A stretch of DNA of 17,756 nucleotides from Anaerolineales bacterium UBA3905 (GTDB lineage: Bacteria > Chloroflexota > Anaerolineae > Caldilineales > Caldilineaceae), in NCBI GenBank assembly GCA_002391565.1, contig DGFH01000301.1, positions 72,981 to 90,736 of the forward strand, given 5' to 3'. Both the position numbers and the translations under genes were made by a program. The notes below the pieces were generated by a model. The model saw nothing but the letters and a program-made list of their open reading frames with translations. It did not search any database and was not told the DNA's origin. Numbering within the stretch: position 1 is the stretch's first letter; each line of letters starts with the position of its first letter. This document shows, in pieces, positions 1 to 10,471 of the stretch.

Positions 1-50
1 CGTGTTGCGTGAGGGGTTCCGACACGTAACACGCAACACGTAACACTGCA
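1..50. repeat. Short dispersed-type intergenic repeat with inverted and direct copies
   Basis: Bases 1-10 (cgtgttgcgt) and 31-40 (acgcaacacg) are a perfect 10-bp inverted repeat. The 11-mer acacgtaacac occurs at 22-32 and again at 36-46, giving a 14-bp period. The element probably continues left of the window. Elements of this kind are scattered between genes in Chloroflexota genomes; assignment to such a family is inference. It lies upstream of the deacylase gene and has no coding potential that I can support. Confidence 0.6.
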
Positions 51-105
51 AATATGAAAACTCTGCCTAGCAATCAGTAATCCCTCAGAAAGTAGAACGT
101 TGACG

Positions 106-600
106 ATGAGTGCACAGTTCAAGAATAACGTTACCCGATTTCTCGACAGCAAGAAAGTAGCGTATCAGGTTTTTACCTACGATTACGACGCTGGCGTCCA
201 TTCCGCCGTCGAGGTGGCAGCGGCGATTGGCCTGCCTCCCGAACAGGTCTTCAAGACGCTGGTGGCGTTGGCTGACGACCCGCGCCGCAAACCGCTGCTG
301 GTGATCGTGCCCGGCCCCGAAACGCTCGACCTGCGCGTACTGGCGAAAGCAGTCAATGTCAAGAAGGTCAAGATGGCGACGCACGACCAGGCCGAGGCGC
401 TGACGGGGCTGCAGACCGGCGGCATCAGTGCGCTGGCGTTGATCAATAAGGGCTTCGATGTCTACCTCGATGATCGCGCCCAGGCCTTTGAGCGCATCGC
501 CGTCAGCGCCGGACAACGCGGCGCCAACATCCTGTTGCCCGTGAAAGAGCTGATAAAGCTGGTCAACGCGCGCGTGGTGCATCTGCAGAGCGACGCCTGA
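106..600 (+). CDS. ybaK: YbaK/EbsC-family aminoacyl-tRNA deacylase (Cys-tRNA(Pro)/Cys-tRNA(Cys) deacylase)
   Basis: Predicted 164-residue cytosolic protein of the YbaK/ProX editing family, which hydrolyses mischarged aminoacyl-tRNA in trans, classically Cys-tRNA(Pro) made by prolyl-tRNA synthetase. The whole chain fits one YbaK domain. VFKTLV at residues 48-53 carries the conserved substrate-binding lysine (K50), a V-K-K-V-K segment lies near 85-89, and the loop TGLQTGGISAL at 100-110 matches the glycine-rich TGxxxGGxSP region. The length is normal for the family. I chose ATG 106; an in-frame TTG at 100 adds only two residues, and neither has a strong ribosome site. The gene seems to stand alone, with a 173-bp gap to the next gene. 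Family assignment is firm; the exact tRNA substrate is inferred. Confidence 0.9.
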   Translation: MSAQFKNNVTRFLDSKKVAYQVFTYDYDAGVHSAVEVAAAIGLPPEQVFKTLVALADDPRRKPLLVIVPGPETLDLRVLAKAVNVKKVKMATHDQAEALTGLQTGGISALALINKGFDVYLDDRAQAFERIAVSAGQRGANILLPVKELIKLVNARVVHLQSDA

Positions 601-611
601 CCGCTGACGTG

Positions 612-642
612 TGACTTGCGACGCCTGCCGCGCCGCAAGTCA
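612..642 (+). terminator. Possible terminator hairpin after ybaK
   Basis: Nine bases at 612-620 (tgacttgcg) pair perfectly with 634-642 (cgcaagtca) around a 13-nt GC-rich loop, starting 12 bp after the ybaK stop. No T-run follows, so it is not a textbook intrinsic terminator. It may instead be a 3'-end stabilising hairpin. Confidence 0.4.
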
Positions 643-700
643 TCCAACAGGATCGGAACAATAGCAGAATCGCGTCTCGGTTGAATCAATGCAGAGCCTC

Positions 701-721
701 GCCCCGGCCCCAGCCGGTGGC
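701..721. other. GC-rich hairpin in the gap before the acyl-CoA dehydrogenase gene
   Basis: gccccggc (701-708) and gccggtggc (713-721) form an 8-bp stem with one bulged t and a 4-nt loop (ccca). It lies 53 bp upstream of the ATG at 774, so it would be in the 5' untranslated region if transcription starts upstream. No T-run follows it on either strand that would mark it clearly as a terminator. Confidence 0.4.
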
Positions 722-773
722 GCCAGAATGAAGCAAAGTTAGACAACCATTCAACCAATAGAGGAACTTGCTC

Positions 774-1952
<1,179 letters not shown>

Positions 1953-1956
1953 ACGG

Positions 1957-3435
1957 TCAGGGTTTACGCGCCTTCAAGTAGAAGAGTCGCTGGTCAAAAA
2001 TCAATTTGTTGGCTTGCCGCCGGGCGTGTAGTCCGGCGGCGTCCGTTTCCAGCCCCGCCTCGATCATTTCGCGCACAACCGTGCGCGCGCCCGGCTCTGT
2101 TTGCATATCCGCCAGCCATTCGTCCAGTTCGCGTTCGAAGACGACGGTCTGTTCCGCTTCAATGACGAAGCCGATGCCGGTGACCAGCTTGCGCATTTGC
2201 TCCACCCCAAAGACGCCCACATGGCTTGGGTTGCGTTTCTCCTCGATGGCATTCTGGGTGGCGCGTTTGACGGGGTCATCGGCGCTGAGCAAGTCAGCGA
2301 TCAACAGGATGCCACTATGCTTGAGCAGTCGCATCAATTCCATCAAGATGACCTGCGGTTTATGGCTGTGGTGCAGCACCAGCCGACAAACGATGGCGTC
2401 GAACCGTTCATCGCGGAAAGGCAGGGCGTGCGCTGGCGCCAGACGAAAACTCACCCGCCGCGCCACTTGTGGCCGCGCGCGCAAACGCTGCAGCTCAGCC
2501 GCTTCCAGCATGGCCGGGCTGATGTCGATCCCCACCACTTCGCGTGCGCCTTCTTCCGCCAGCAATAGCGCCAGCTGCCCTGTGCCTGTCCCGACATCGA
2601 GAATACTCAAGTCTTTCGGCAACTGAGCAAATTTGAGCAGATGCTGCAAGCGCTGTAGACGCCTGGCGTCCGCCTGTTCTTCACCTTGGGGGGGGATGCG
2701 CGCATAGGTAGCCACCACATGCGCTACATCGCGGGCAATCTCGCTGTTGGCGTCGGCGTCCTGTCCTGCGCTGCGCTGCCTTTGCGTTGGCGCTACGCCT
2801 AATGGCAAATGCTCGCGTCGATTCACACAAACCAGCCACCAGGCGCCATCCTGACGTCGCAACTCCGTGATTGCCGTGTGGCTCACGGCAATTGAGAGGG
2901 CATGGCCGCCAGCGAAATGACGCACTGCCGTCGCCACGCCATTGCCGCTCAGGACAACTGCGATCGTCTTGCCCCAGTTTGCCAGCACGATCGTGTCGAG
3001 CGCTTCCACCAGACTGTGCAGGTAGACGCCATAGGGCGAAGCAGGATCGATAGCTGGCGCAGCAGCAAAGTGGGCAATCGAGCGCTCGCTGCGATTCCAT
3101 GCGGAAGGGAGAGTCAGATCGGGCGCCAGACGCCCCGGCAGACGTTCGTCAACCGTAACGGGAATGCCTAACGTCTGCCCGATGCGTTGCGCCGTCAGGC
3201 GGCTCTGCAACAGCGGCGCCGAATAGAGGACGTCGATCGTTTCGTGCGTCGCCAGCCACTGCGCCAGCAGGCTGGTTTGCTCCCAACCAAACGCCGTCAA
3301 GCCACTATCAGCCGCCGGCTCGACGCCCTGGAGCAGCTCGGTGTAGCGATTCTGCATCCCTTCAGCGTGGCAGATCAGGAGCAGGCGAACTTCCTGCGGC
3401 GAAAGGGTGAGGTGATCGATGGACAGGAGCGTCAT
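1957..3435 (-). CDS. Fusion: degenerate histidine-phosphatase-like domain + class I SAM-dependent methyltransferase
   Basis: A 492-residue protein with two domains. Residues 15-205 align by pattern to the phosphoglycerate-mutase/histidine-phosphatase fold: LLLICHAEGMQN at 18-29 replaces the usual LxRHGExxxN, YSAPLLQSRLTA at 71-82 corresponds to YSSPLxRxxxTA, and VLSGNGVATAVR at 161-172 corresponds to the VxHGGxI block. The RHG arginine is a cysteine (C22), and the second catalytic histidine appears to be replaced in S-G-N-G (163-166), so phosphatase activity is doubtful, although H23 remains. Residues 270-390 are a UbiE/Methyltransf_11-like domain: LDVGTGTG at 279-286 (motif I), the acidic residue in VGIDIS near 304, and FDAIVCRLVLHH near 345-356. 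The methyl acceptor is unknown. Start ATG 3435 is the only obvious one and has no close ribosome site. The gene is 105 bp downstream of the ferredoxin gene on the same strand. Confidence 0.85.
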   Translation of the reverse strand: MTLLSIDHLTLSPQEVRLLLICHAEGMQNRYTELLQGVEPAADSGLTAFGWEQTSLLAQWLATHETIDVLYSAPLLQSRLTAQRIGQTLGIPVTVDERLPGRLAPDLTLPSAWNRSERSIAHFAAAPAIDPASPYGVYLHSLVEALDTIVLANWGKTIAVVLSGNGVATAVRHFAGGHALSIAVSHTAITELRRQDGAWWLVCVNRREHLPLGVAPTQRQRSAGQDADANSEIARDVAHVVATYARIPPQGEEQADARRLQRLQHLLKFAQLPKDLSILDVGTGTGQLALLLAEEGAREVVGIDISPAMLEAAELQRLRARPQVARRVSFRLAPAHALPFRDERFDAIVCRLVLHHSHKPQVILMELMRLLKHSGILLIADLLSADDPVKRATQNAIEEKRNPSHVGVFGVEQMRKLVTGIGFVIEAEQTVVFERELDEWLADMQTEPGARTVVREMIEAGLETDAAGLHARRQANKLIFDQRLFYLKARKP

Positions 3436-3540
3436 AGACGGTGCTGACAGTGGAATCCTCCGCGCGTGCTCTTATGTTCAAATGAGGAAAGATTTGATGA
3501 GCGTGCAAATGTGACGGACGCCTGCGGTCACCATCCTGAC

Positions 3541-3975
3541 CTATGCTTCCGTGCGCGCCTGCAAAGCGCGTAATGCGGCCTGGCGCAAAGCTTCCCGTTC
3601 TTTCTGTAACTTGTCCGTGACTTCCTTGAAAGCATGCACCTCAGCGGGATAATGCTCTACGCTCTTATTGTTGCCGGGCGGCGCATCGAAGCGCAACCGC
3701 GTCACCACCTGATCACCGACCAGATGTTCACTTACGATCTCATCGACATCCTCAGCCTGGACATGTGCGTACCAGGTGGACTCTGGATAGACGACCATCA
3801 TGGGGCCGTGTCCGCACTGATTGAGACAGCCAGCGCGATTGATGCGCACGGTTTCGTTCAGACCATACGCGCCCACCAACCGTTTCATGCGTTCGAAGAT
3901 CGCCTCGGTGTCGCCGTCGAAACCACAGTAAGGACCTTGAGTGCAAATGAAGACATGCTTTTTGTATTGTGACAT
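3541..3975 (-). CDS. Thioredoxin-like [2Fe-2S] ferredoxin
   Basis: A 144-residue protein of the thioredoxin-fold [2Fe-2S] ferredoxin family (the Aquifex aeolicus Fd4 / Shethna-like group), a soluble one-electron carrier. The four likely ligands are C11, C17, C50 and C54. The block GCLNQCGHGP followed by VVYPESTWY and EDVDEIVSEHL (residues 49-83) is the clearest family match. The first pair is spaced C-x5-C, shorter than the C-x12-C loop I recall for the Aquifex protein. The last 45 residues extend past the fold as a charged, helical-looking tail. The partner enzyme is not identifiable from context; the downstream gene is the phosphatase-like/methyltransferase fusion. ATG 3975 lacks a ribosome site but lies where transcription should start (see promoter at 3982-4010). 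Confidence 0.88.
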   Translation of the reverse strand: MSQYKKHVFICTQGPYCGFDGDTEAIFERMKRLVGAYGLNETVRINRAGCLNQCGHGPMMVVYPESTWYAHVQAEDVDEIVSEHLVGDQVVTRLRFDAPPGNNKSVEHYPAEVHAFKEVTDKLQKEREALRQAALRALQARTEA

Positions 3976-3981
3976 AGCGTG

Positions 3982-4010
3982 ATCATACCAAATGGCTGAC
4001 TGCGCGCCAA
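3982..4010 (-). promoter_or_regulatory. Sigma70-type promoter predicting a leaderless ferredoxin mRNA
   Basis: On the minus strand, TTGGCG at 4010-4005 (-35), a 17-bp spacer and TATGAT at 3987-3982 (-10) preceded by TGG give an extended -10 promoter. Six bases separate the -10 box from the A of ATG at 3975. The expected transcription start therefore falls on the start codon itself, which agrees with the absence of a Shine-Dalgarno sequence. Confidence 0.55.
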
Positions 4011-4074
4011 ACCACCCAATTTCGTGCGCATCATTTTCGAACGGAACGCAGCAACTGGTGTATGCTTAAGGCGC

Positions 4075-4201
4075 TGTCATCGCCAATTGTCACACACATC
4101 ACTTGTTATCTGTCACTCGTCAGGCATCACACGTCATTGGCTTCCAGTGGCGCCCAGACCTGTCGCCCGACGGGTGACGAGAGGACATAGAACGGGTGAC
4201 G
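4075..4201. repeat. GTCA-rich short repeats in the ferredoxin-urocanase gap
   Basis: The 252-bp gap between the divergent ferredoxin and urocanase genes holds tgtca at 4075, 4088 and 4111, and cgtca at 4118 and 4132. These include tgtcactcgtca (4111-4122) and catcacacgtca (4125-4136). Nearer the urocanase gene the 9-mer cgggtgacg occurs at 4171-4179 and 4193-4201, and its complement also contains cgtca. The pattern looks like a degenerate dispersed repeat. Operator function is possible but not shown. I could not find a convincing urocanase promoter here. Confidence 0.4.
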
Positions 4202-4227
4202 CTTGTAACCCCAAAAGGAGTTTAAAC

Positions 4228-5880
<1,653 letters not shown>

Positions 5881-5883
<3 letters not shown>

Positions 5884-5889
5884 TAGAAT
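5881..5889 (+). promoter_or_regulatory. Possible extended -10 for the ABC importer operon
   Basis: TGATAGAAT, a TGn plus TAGAAT extended -10 box, overlaps the hutU stop codon. A weak -35 (TTGCCG, 5863-5868) sits at a short 15-bp spacing. It would give the importer its own transcript with a leader of about 60 nt. Read-through from hutU is equally possible. Confidence 0.3.
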
Positions 5890-5955
5890 GGGCATCGCTT
5901 TTTCAACCCAATATAGCAACTTTCATTTCCAGACGGACCCAATAAGGAGAATATC

Positions 5956-7296
5956 GTGAAGAAATCCAAGCGCCTTTGGCCGATCTTGAGTCTGCTACTT
6001 TTGGCGTTACTGGCATTGGCTGGTTGCGCCATGCCAGTTGCACCAGCGGCGCCAGCCGGTGAAAGCACCGCCCCCGCCGCCGAGGAGCCGGTCACCATCC
6101 AGGTCTTTTACCCTGTGGCAGTCGATGCACCAATTGCACAGATCCTTAACGGCTATGTCGATGCGTTCCATGCCGCCAATCCCAATATCACCGTGGAACC
6201 AGTCTTTTCCGGTGGCTATGGTGATGTCAAGACCGCTATCCAGACCACCATCGAGGGCGGCGGCAAGCCACCGGCGCTGGCAGTCATGTTAGCGACTGAC
6301 ATCTACGACCTGGTCAACGCCGGCTACATTGCGCCGCTAGATAATTTTATCGCTGCAAGCGACCCAGCCTATATCGCCGACTTCCTGCCAGCGTATATGG
6401 CAAACTCCACTTACGATGGCCAGACCTGGAGCATCCCCTTCCAACGCAGCGCCGTGGTGCTCTACTACAATGCCGACCTGCTCAAGGAAGCCGGTCTCGA
6501 ACCGCCGACAGACTGGGCAAGCTGGGCCGCGGCGGCGCAGGCGCTGACCGTGCGCGAGGGCGACAATGTCACCCGCTGGGGCATCGAATTCTCATCGGAC
6601 TGGCCGTACTGGCTCTTCCAGCCGCTGGCGATTGGCGCCGGGCAGAATATCGTCGGCGATGATCCCGCGCAGGTCTTCTTTGACACGCAAGCGATGCGAG
6701 ACGCGCTCCAATTCTACATCGACCTGTCCCAGGTCTACCAGGCAACGCCGCCCGGCGTCCAGGCGAACTGGGGCACCGGCCCGGCTGACCTGGCCAGCGG
6801 CCAGACAGCGATGATTGCTCACTCAACAGGCAGCCTGAGCAGCATCCTCAAACAGGCTGACTTCGAGGTGGGCGTGATGCCCTATCCCGGCAGGGAAGCC
6901 GGCACGTTCGCCAGCGTCCCCGGCGGCGGCAATCTTTACATCCTGGATGGCGCCAGCGACGCCGAGAAGGCCGCCGCCTGGAAATTTATCCAGTTCCTCA
7001 CCGAGCCCGAACGCGTGGCCGACTTCAGCATCCAGACCGGCTACATCCCGAACCGCGCCGCCGCTTTCGAAACGCAGGCGTGGAAAGATTATGTGGCCGC
7101 CACGCCGCAAGCGCAGGCGGCGGCGGATGCACTGCAATACGCACAAGCCGAGTTTACGGTCGAAAACCTGGGCGAGGTACGCACGATCCTGCACGACTAC
7201 ATCCACAAGGCGATCAATGGCGAGATGAGCGTGGCCGATGCCATGGCCGCCGCGCAGGCGGACGCCGATGCTGCGTTGGAACCCTTCCGGCAGTAG
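5956..7296 (+). CDS. ABC transporter extracellular substrate-binding lipoprotein (UgpB/family 1 sugar type)
   Basis: A 446-residue secreted lipoprotein that should capture the substrate and deliver it to the two permeases downstream. The N-terminus is K-K-S-K-R, a leucine-rich core, then the lipobox L21-A-G-C24, with an Ala/Pro/Glu linker to about residue 45. The mature part resembles solute-binding family 1 proteins, especially UgpB: a GGYGDV segment near 85, WSIPFQRSAVVLYYN near 158, VGVMPYPG near 306, and GGGNLYIL near 323. GTG 5956 has aaggaga (5944-5950) five bases upstream. Substrate could be an oligosaccharide or a glycerol-phosphate compound; sequence alone does not decide. It is followed by a hairpin and then the permease genes in the same direction. 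Confidence 0.9.
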   Translation: MKKSKRLWPILSLLLLALLALAGCAMPVAPAAPAGESTAPAAEEPVTIQVFYPVAVDAPIAQILNGYVDAFHAANPNITVEPVFSGGYGDVKTAIQTTIEGGGKPPALAVMLATDIYDLVNAGYIAPLDNFIAASDPAYIADFLPAYMANSTYDGQTWSIPFQRSAVVLYYNADLLKEAGLEPPTDWASWAAAAQALTVREGDNVTRWGIEFSSDWPYWLFQPLAIGAGQNIVGDDPAQVFFDTQAMRDALQFYIDLSQVYQATPPGVQANWGTGPADLASGQTAMIAHSTGSLSSILKQADFEVGVMPYPGREAGTFASVPGGGNLYILDGASDAEKAAAWKFIQFLTEPERVADFSIQTGYIPNRAAAFETQAWKDYVAATPQAQAAADALQYAQAEFTVENLGEVRTILHDYIHKAINGEMSVADAMAAAQADADAALEPFRQ

Positions 7297-7306
7297 TGGC
7301 TGCATG

Positions 7307-7385
7307 GAACGCGGGTGACGCGGATGCAACAGATTTTCACGGATTTGATCCGTGTCAATTCGTTTGATCCGCGTCATCCGCGTTC
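7307..7385. repeat. Nested long inverted repeat between binding-protein and permease genes
   Basis: The arms 7307-7326 and 7366-7385 are 20 bases each and pair at 18 positions (gaacgcggg/atgacgcgga type, ending in ccgcgttc). Inside them cacggat (7338-7344) and atccgtg (7348-7354) form a perfect 7-bp hairpin with a 3-nt loop. The element fills most of the gap between the binding-protein stop (7296) and the permease start (7415). It resembles a dispersed repeat family seen between genes in several environmental bacterial groups (inference). Confidence 0.7.
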
Positions 7386-7414
7386 ACCTTTTTATGCTCA
7401 CAAGGACTTTGCCC

Positions 7415-8326
7415 ATGACCGCATTCGCCCGCCTGCAACGCCGACGCGTGTCGCCGCTGCCCTATCTCCTCATCCTGCCCACCTTCGTCTTTGTAGCGCT
7501 CTTCACGATCTGGCCAATGCTGCTGGCGAGCTATCAAAGCCTCTTTCTGCAACGCCTCAACATGGCGCGCTACCGCACGCCAACCTTTACCGGCTTCCAG
7601 AATTATGTCGAGCTATTCAACGACGACCGTTTTCATCAGGTCATGCACAACACGCTGATCTTCGTGGCGGGGACGGTGCCAGTCAGCATCGTGCTGGCGT
7701 TTCTCTTTGCAATGCTGGTCAATCAGGCGTTGCGTGGCATTGGCGTCGCCCGGCTCTTCTTCTTCTATCCAACAATCTTACCGCTGGTGAGCGCGGCGAC
7801 GATCTGGATGTTCTTCTTCACGCCCGACTACGGCATCTTCAACACGACGCTGCGTGCGTTGGGCTACACCGGGCCGCAGAACTGGACCGGCAACCCCAAC
7901 CTGGCGCTGCTGGCGGTGATGATCGTCTCCGTGTGGAAAAATGCGGGCTACTACATGATCTTCTACCTGGCAGGCTTGCAAGGGATGCCAGTGGATGTTT
8001 ACGAGGCGGCGGCGCTCGACGGCGCCAGTGGCTGGCAGATGTTGTGGCGCATTACCTTCCCACTGCTACGCCGCACCACGCTTTTCATCACCACGATTGC
8101 CTTCATCGGTGCGTTCCAGACCGTCGATCACATCTTCGTGCTGACGCAAGGCGGGCCGGCGGGCGCCAGCACGGTGTTGCTCTACTATTTGTGGGAACAA
8201 CGCTTCGAGTTTCTCAACGTCGGCGTCGCCTCGGCGCTGACGGTGGTGCTGATCGCGGTGCTGCTGATCTTCACATTGACCAACTTCTTGCTCTCGGAAC
8301 GTAAGGAGGACGCCCATGTCGGGTAA
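7415..8326 (+). CDS. ABC transporter permease, UgpA/MalF-type (first membrane subunit)
   Basis: A 303-residue inner-membrane protein with about six hydrophobic segments: roughly 17-38, 79-104, 114-135, 163-186, 222-243 and 272-293. The cytoplasmic EAA loop that docks the ATPase is clear: YEAAALDGASGWQMLW followed by RITFPLL at 196-218. The N-terminus LPYLLILPTFVFVALFTIWPML is typical of this subunit. ATG 7415 has aagga (7402-7406) at suitable spacing. Alternative in-frame starts at 7394 (ATG) and 7352 (GTG) would run back into the hairpin element. It pairs with the permease that overlaps its 3' end by 11 bp. No ATPase gene accompanies the set. Confidence 0.92.
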   Translation: MTAFARLQRRRVSPLPYLLILPTFVFVALFTIWPMLLASYQSLFLQRLNMARYRTPTFTGFQNYVELFNDDRFHQVMHNTLIFVAGTVPVSIVLAFLFAMLVNQALRGIGVARLFFFYPTILPLVSAATIWMFFFTPDYGIFNTTLRALGYTGPQNWTGNPNLALLAVMIVSVWKNAGYYMIFYLAGLQGMPVDVYEAAALDGASGWQMLWRITFPLLRRTTLFITTIAFIGAFQTVDHIFVLTQGGPAGASTVLLYYLWEQRFEFLNVGVASALTVVLIAVLLIFTLTNFLLSERKEDAHVG

Positions 8327-9167
8327 TGTGATGGGGGGCGGCTGGCGCGCCCGGCTTGGTCGTAGCGTACTTTACATCACCACCTTTGCGCTGGCGCTGG
8401 TGTGGGCCGTCCCTATGGCGTGGGCCGTCGTAGCGTCGCTGCGCCCACCGACCGACCCGTTGGGGCGCGGCGATGTCTGGTTCGCCTTTCCGTTGACGTT
8501 GGAGAACTACACGCGCGCCCTGGCGCTGGCGCCCTTCGGCCAGTATTACGTCAATACAATTGTGGTCATCCTGATGATCCTGGCCGTGCAGATGGTGACG
8601 ATCACGCTGGCAGCCTTTGCCTTTGCGCACTTCAACTTTCCGGGCAAGCGCGCGATCTTCTATCTCGTGCTCTTGCAGTTGATGATCCCGACGACTGCGC
8701 TGCTGGCGCCCAACTTCGCCACGATTCGCGCGCTGGGGCTGTTCGACACGCGGCTGGCGATTGCGATCCCCTATTTTGGCTCAGCCTTTGGCACGTTTCT
8801 GCTGCGCCAGGTCTTTTTAGACATTCCGCGCGACCTGGTGGACGCCGGCGTGATGGATGGCTGCCGCTGGTGGCAGTTGCTGCGCCACATCTACCTGCCG
8901 CCCGCTGTGCCGACGCTGATCGCGTTTGGACTGTCATCAACGGCGTGGCACTGGAACGAATTTCTGTGGCCGCTGGTCATCACCAACAGTGATCAGGCGC
9001 GCCCGCTCACTGCGGGCCTGGTGCGTTTCACCCAGCTCGGCGAGATTGGCGCGCAGTGGGCGCTGCTCTCCGCCGCCACACTGATCGTGATCCTGCCGCT
9101 CTTTGTGGTCTTTCTTTTCTTCCAGAAGCGCTTTATCCAGAGTTTTGTCTATTCGGGGATCAAGTAG
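8316..9167 (+). CDS. ABC transporter permease, UgpE/MalG-type (second membrane subunit)
   Basis: A 283-residue inner-membrane protein, partner of the preceding permease. Hydrophobic segments lie near 18-41, 80-106, 112-133, 146-168, 198-220 and 247-271. The ATPase-docking loop at 172-195 reads DLVDAGVMDGCRWWQLL and then RHIYLP. The DG and the C-terminal part are standard, but the usual E-A-A is V-D-A here. ATG 8316 lies eight bases after ggagg (8304-8308) and overlaps the previous gene's last 11 bp, which implies translational coupling. The stop is 3 bp from the convergent purA stop, so the operon ends here without an ATPase; a shared MsmK/UgpC-like ATPase encoded elsewhere is the likely partner (inference). 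Confidence 0.92.
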   Translation: MSGNVMGGGWRARLGRSVLYITTFALALVWAVPMAWAVVASLRPPTDPLGRGDVWFAFPLTLENYTRALALAPFGQYYVNTIVVILMILAVQMVTITLAAFAFAHFNFPGKRAIFYLVLLQLMIPTTALLAPNFATIRALGLFDTRLAIAIPYFGSAFGTFLLRQVFLDIPRDLVDAGVMDGCRWWQLLRHIYLPPAVPTLIAFGLSSTAWHWNEFLWPLVITNSDQARPLTAGLVRFTQLGEIGAQWALLSAATLIVILPLFVVFLFFQKRFIQSFVYSGIK

Positions 9168-9170
9168 ACA

Positions 9171-10442
<1,272 letters not shown>

Positions 10443-10471
10443 TGGTCTGCTCCTTTTCGCTGGTAAAAATA

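Noticed and set aside
4024..4227. 68-codon N-terminal extension of urocanase
   Set aside because: It crosses the GTCA-rich repeats and has no family similarity; the aaaaggag site and the conserved start fix ATG 4228.
7315..8304. 329-codon plus-strand frame overlapping the first permease
   Set aside because: Out of frame with a permease that has clear membrane segments and an EAA loop; its translation is rich in His, Arg and Ala with no family pattern.
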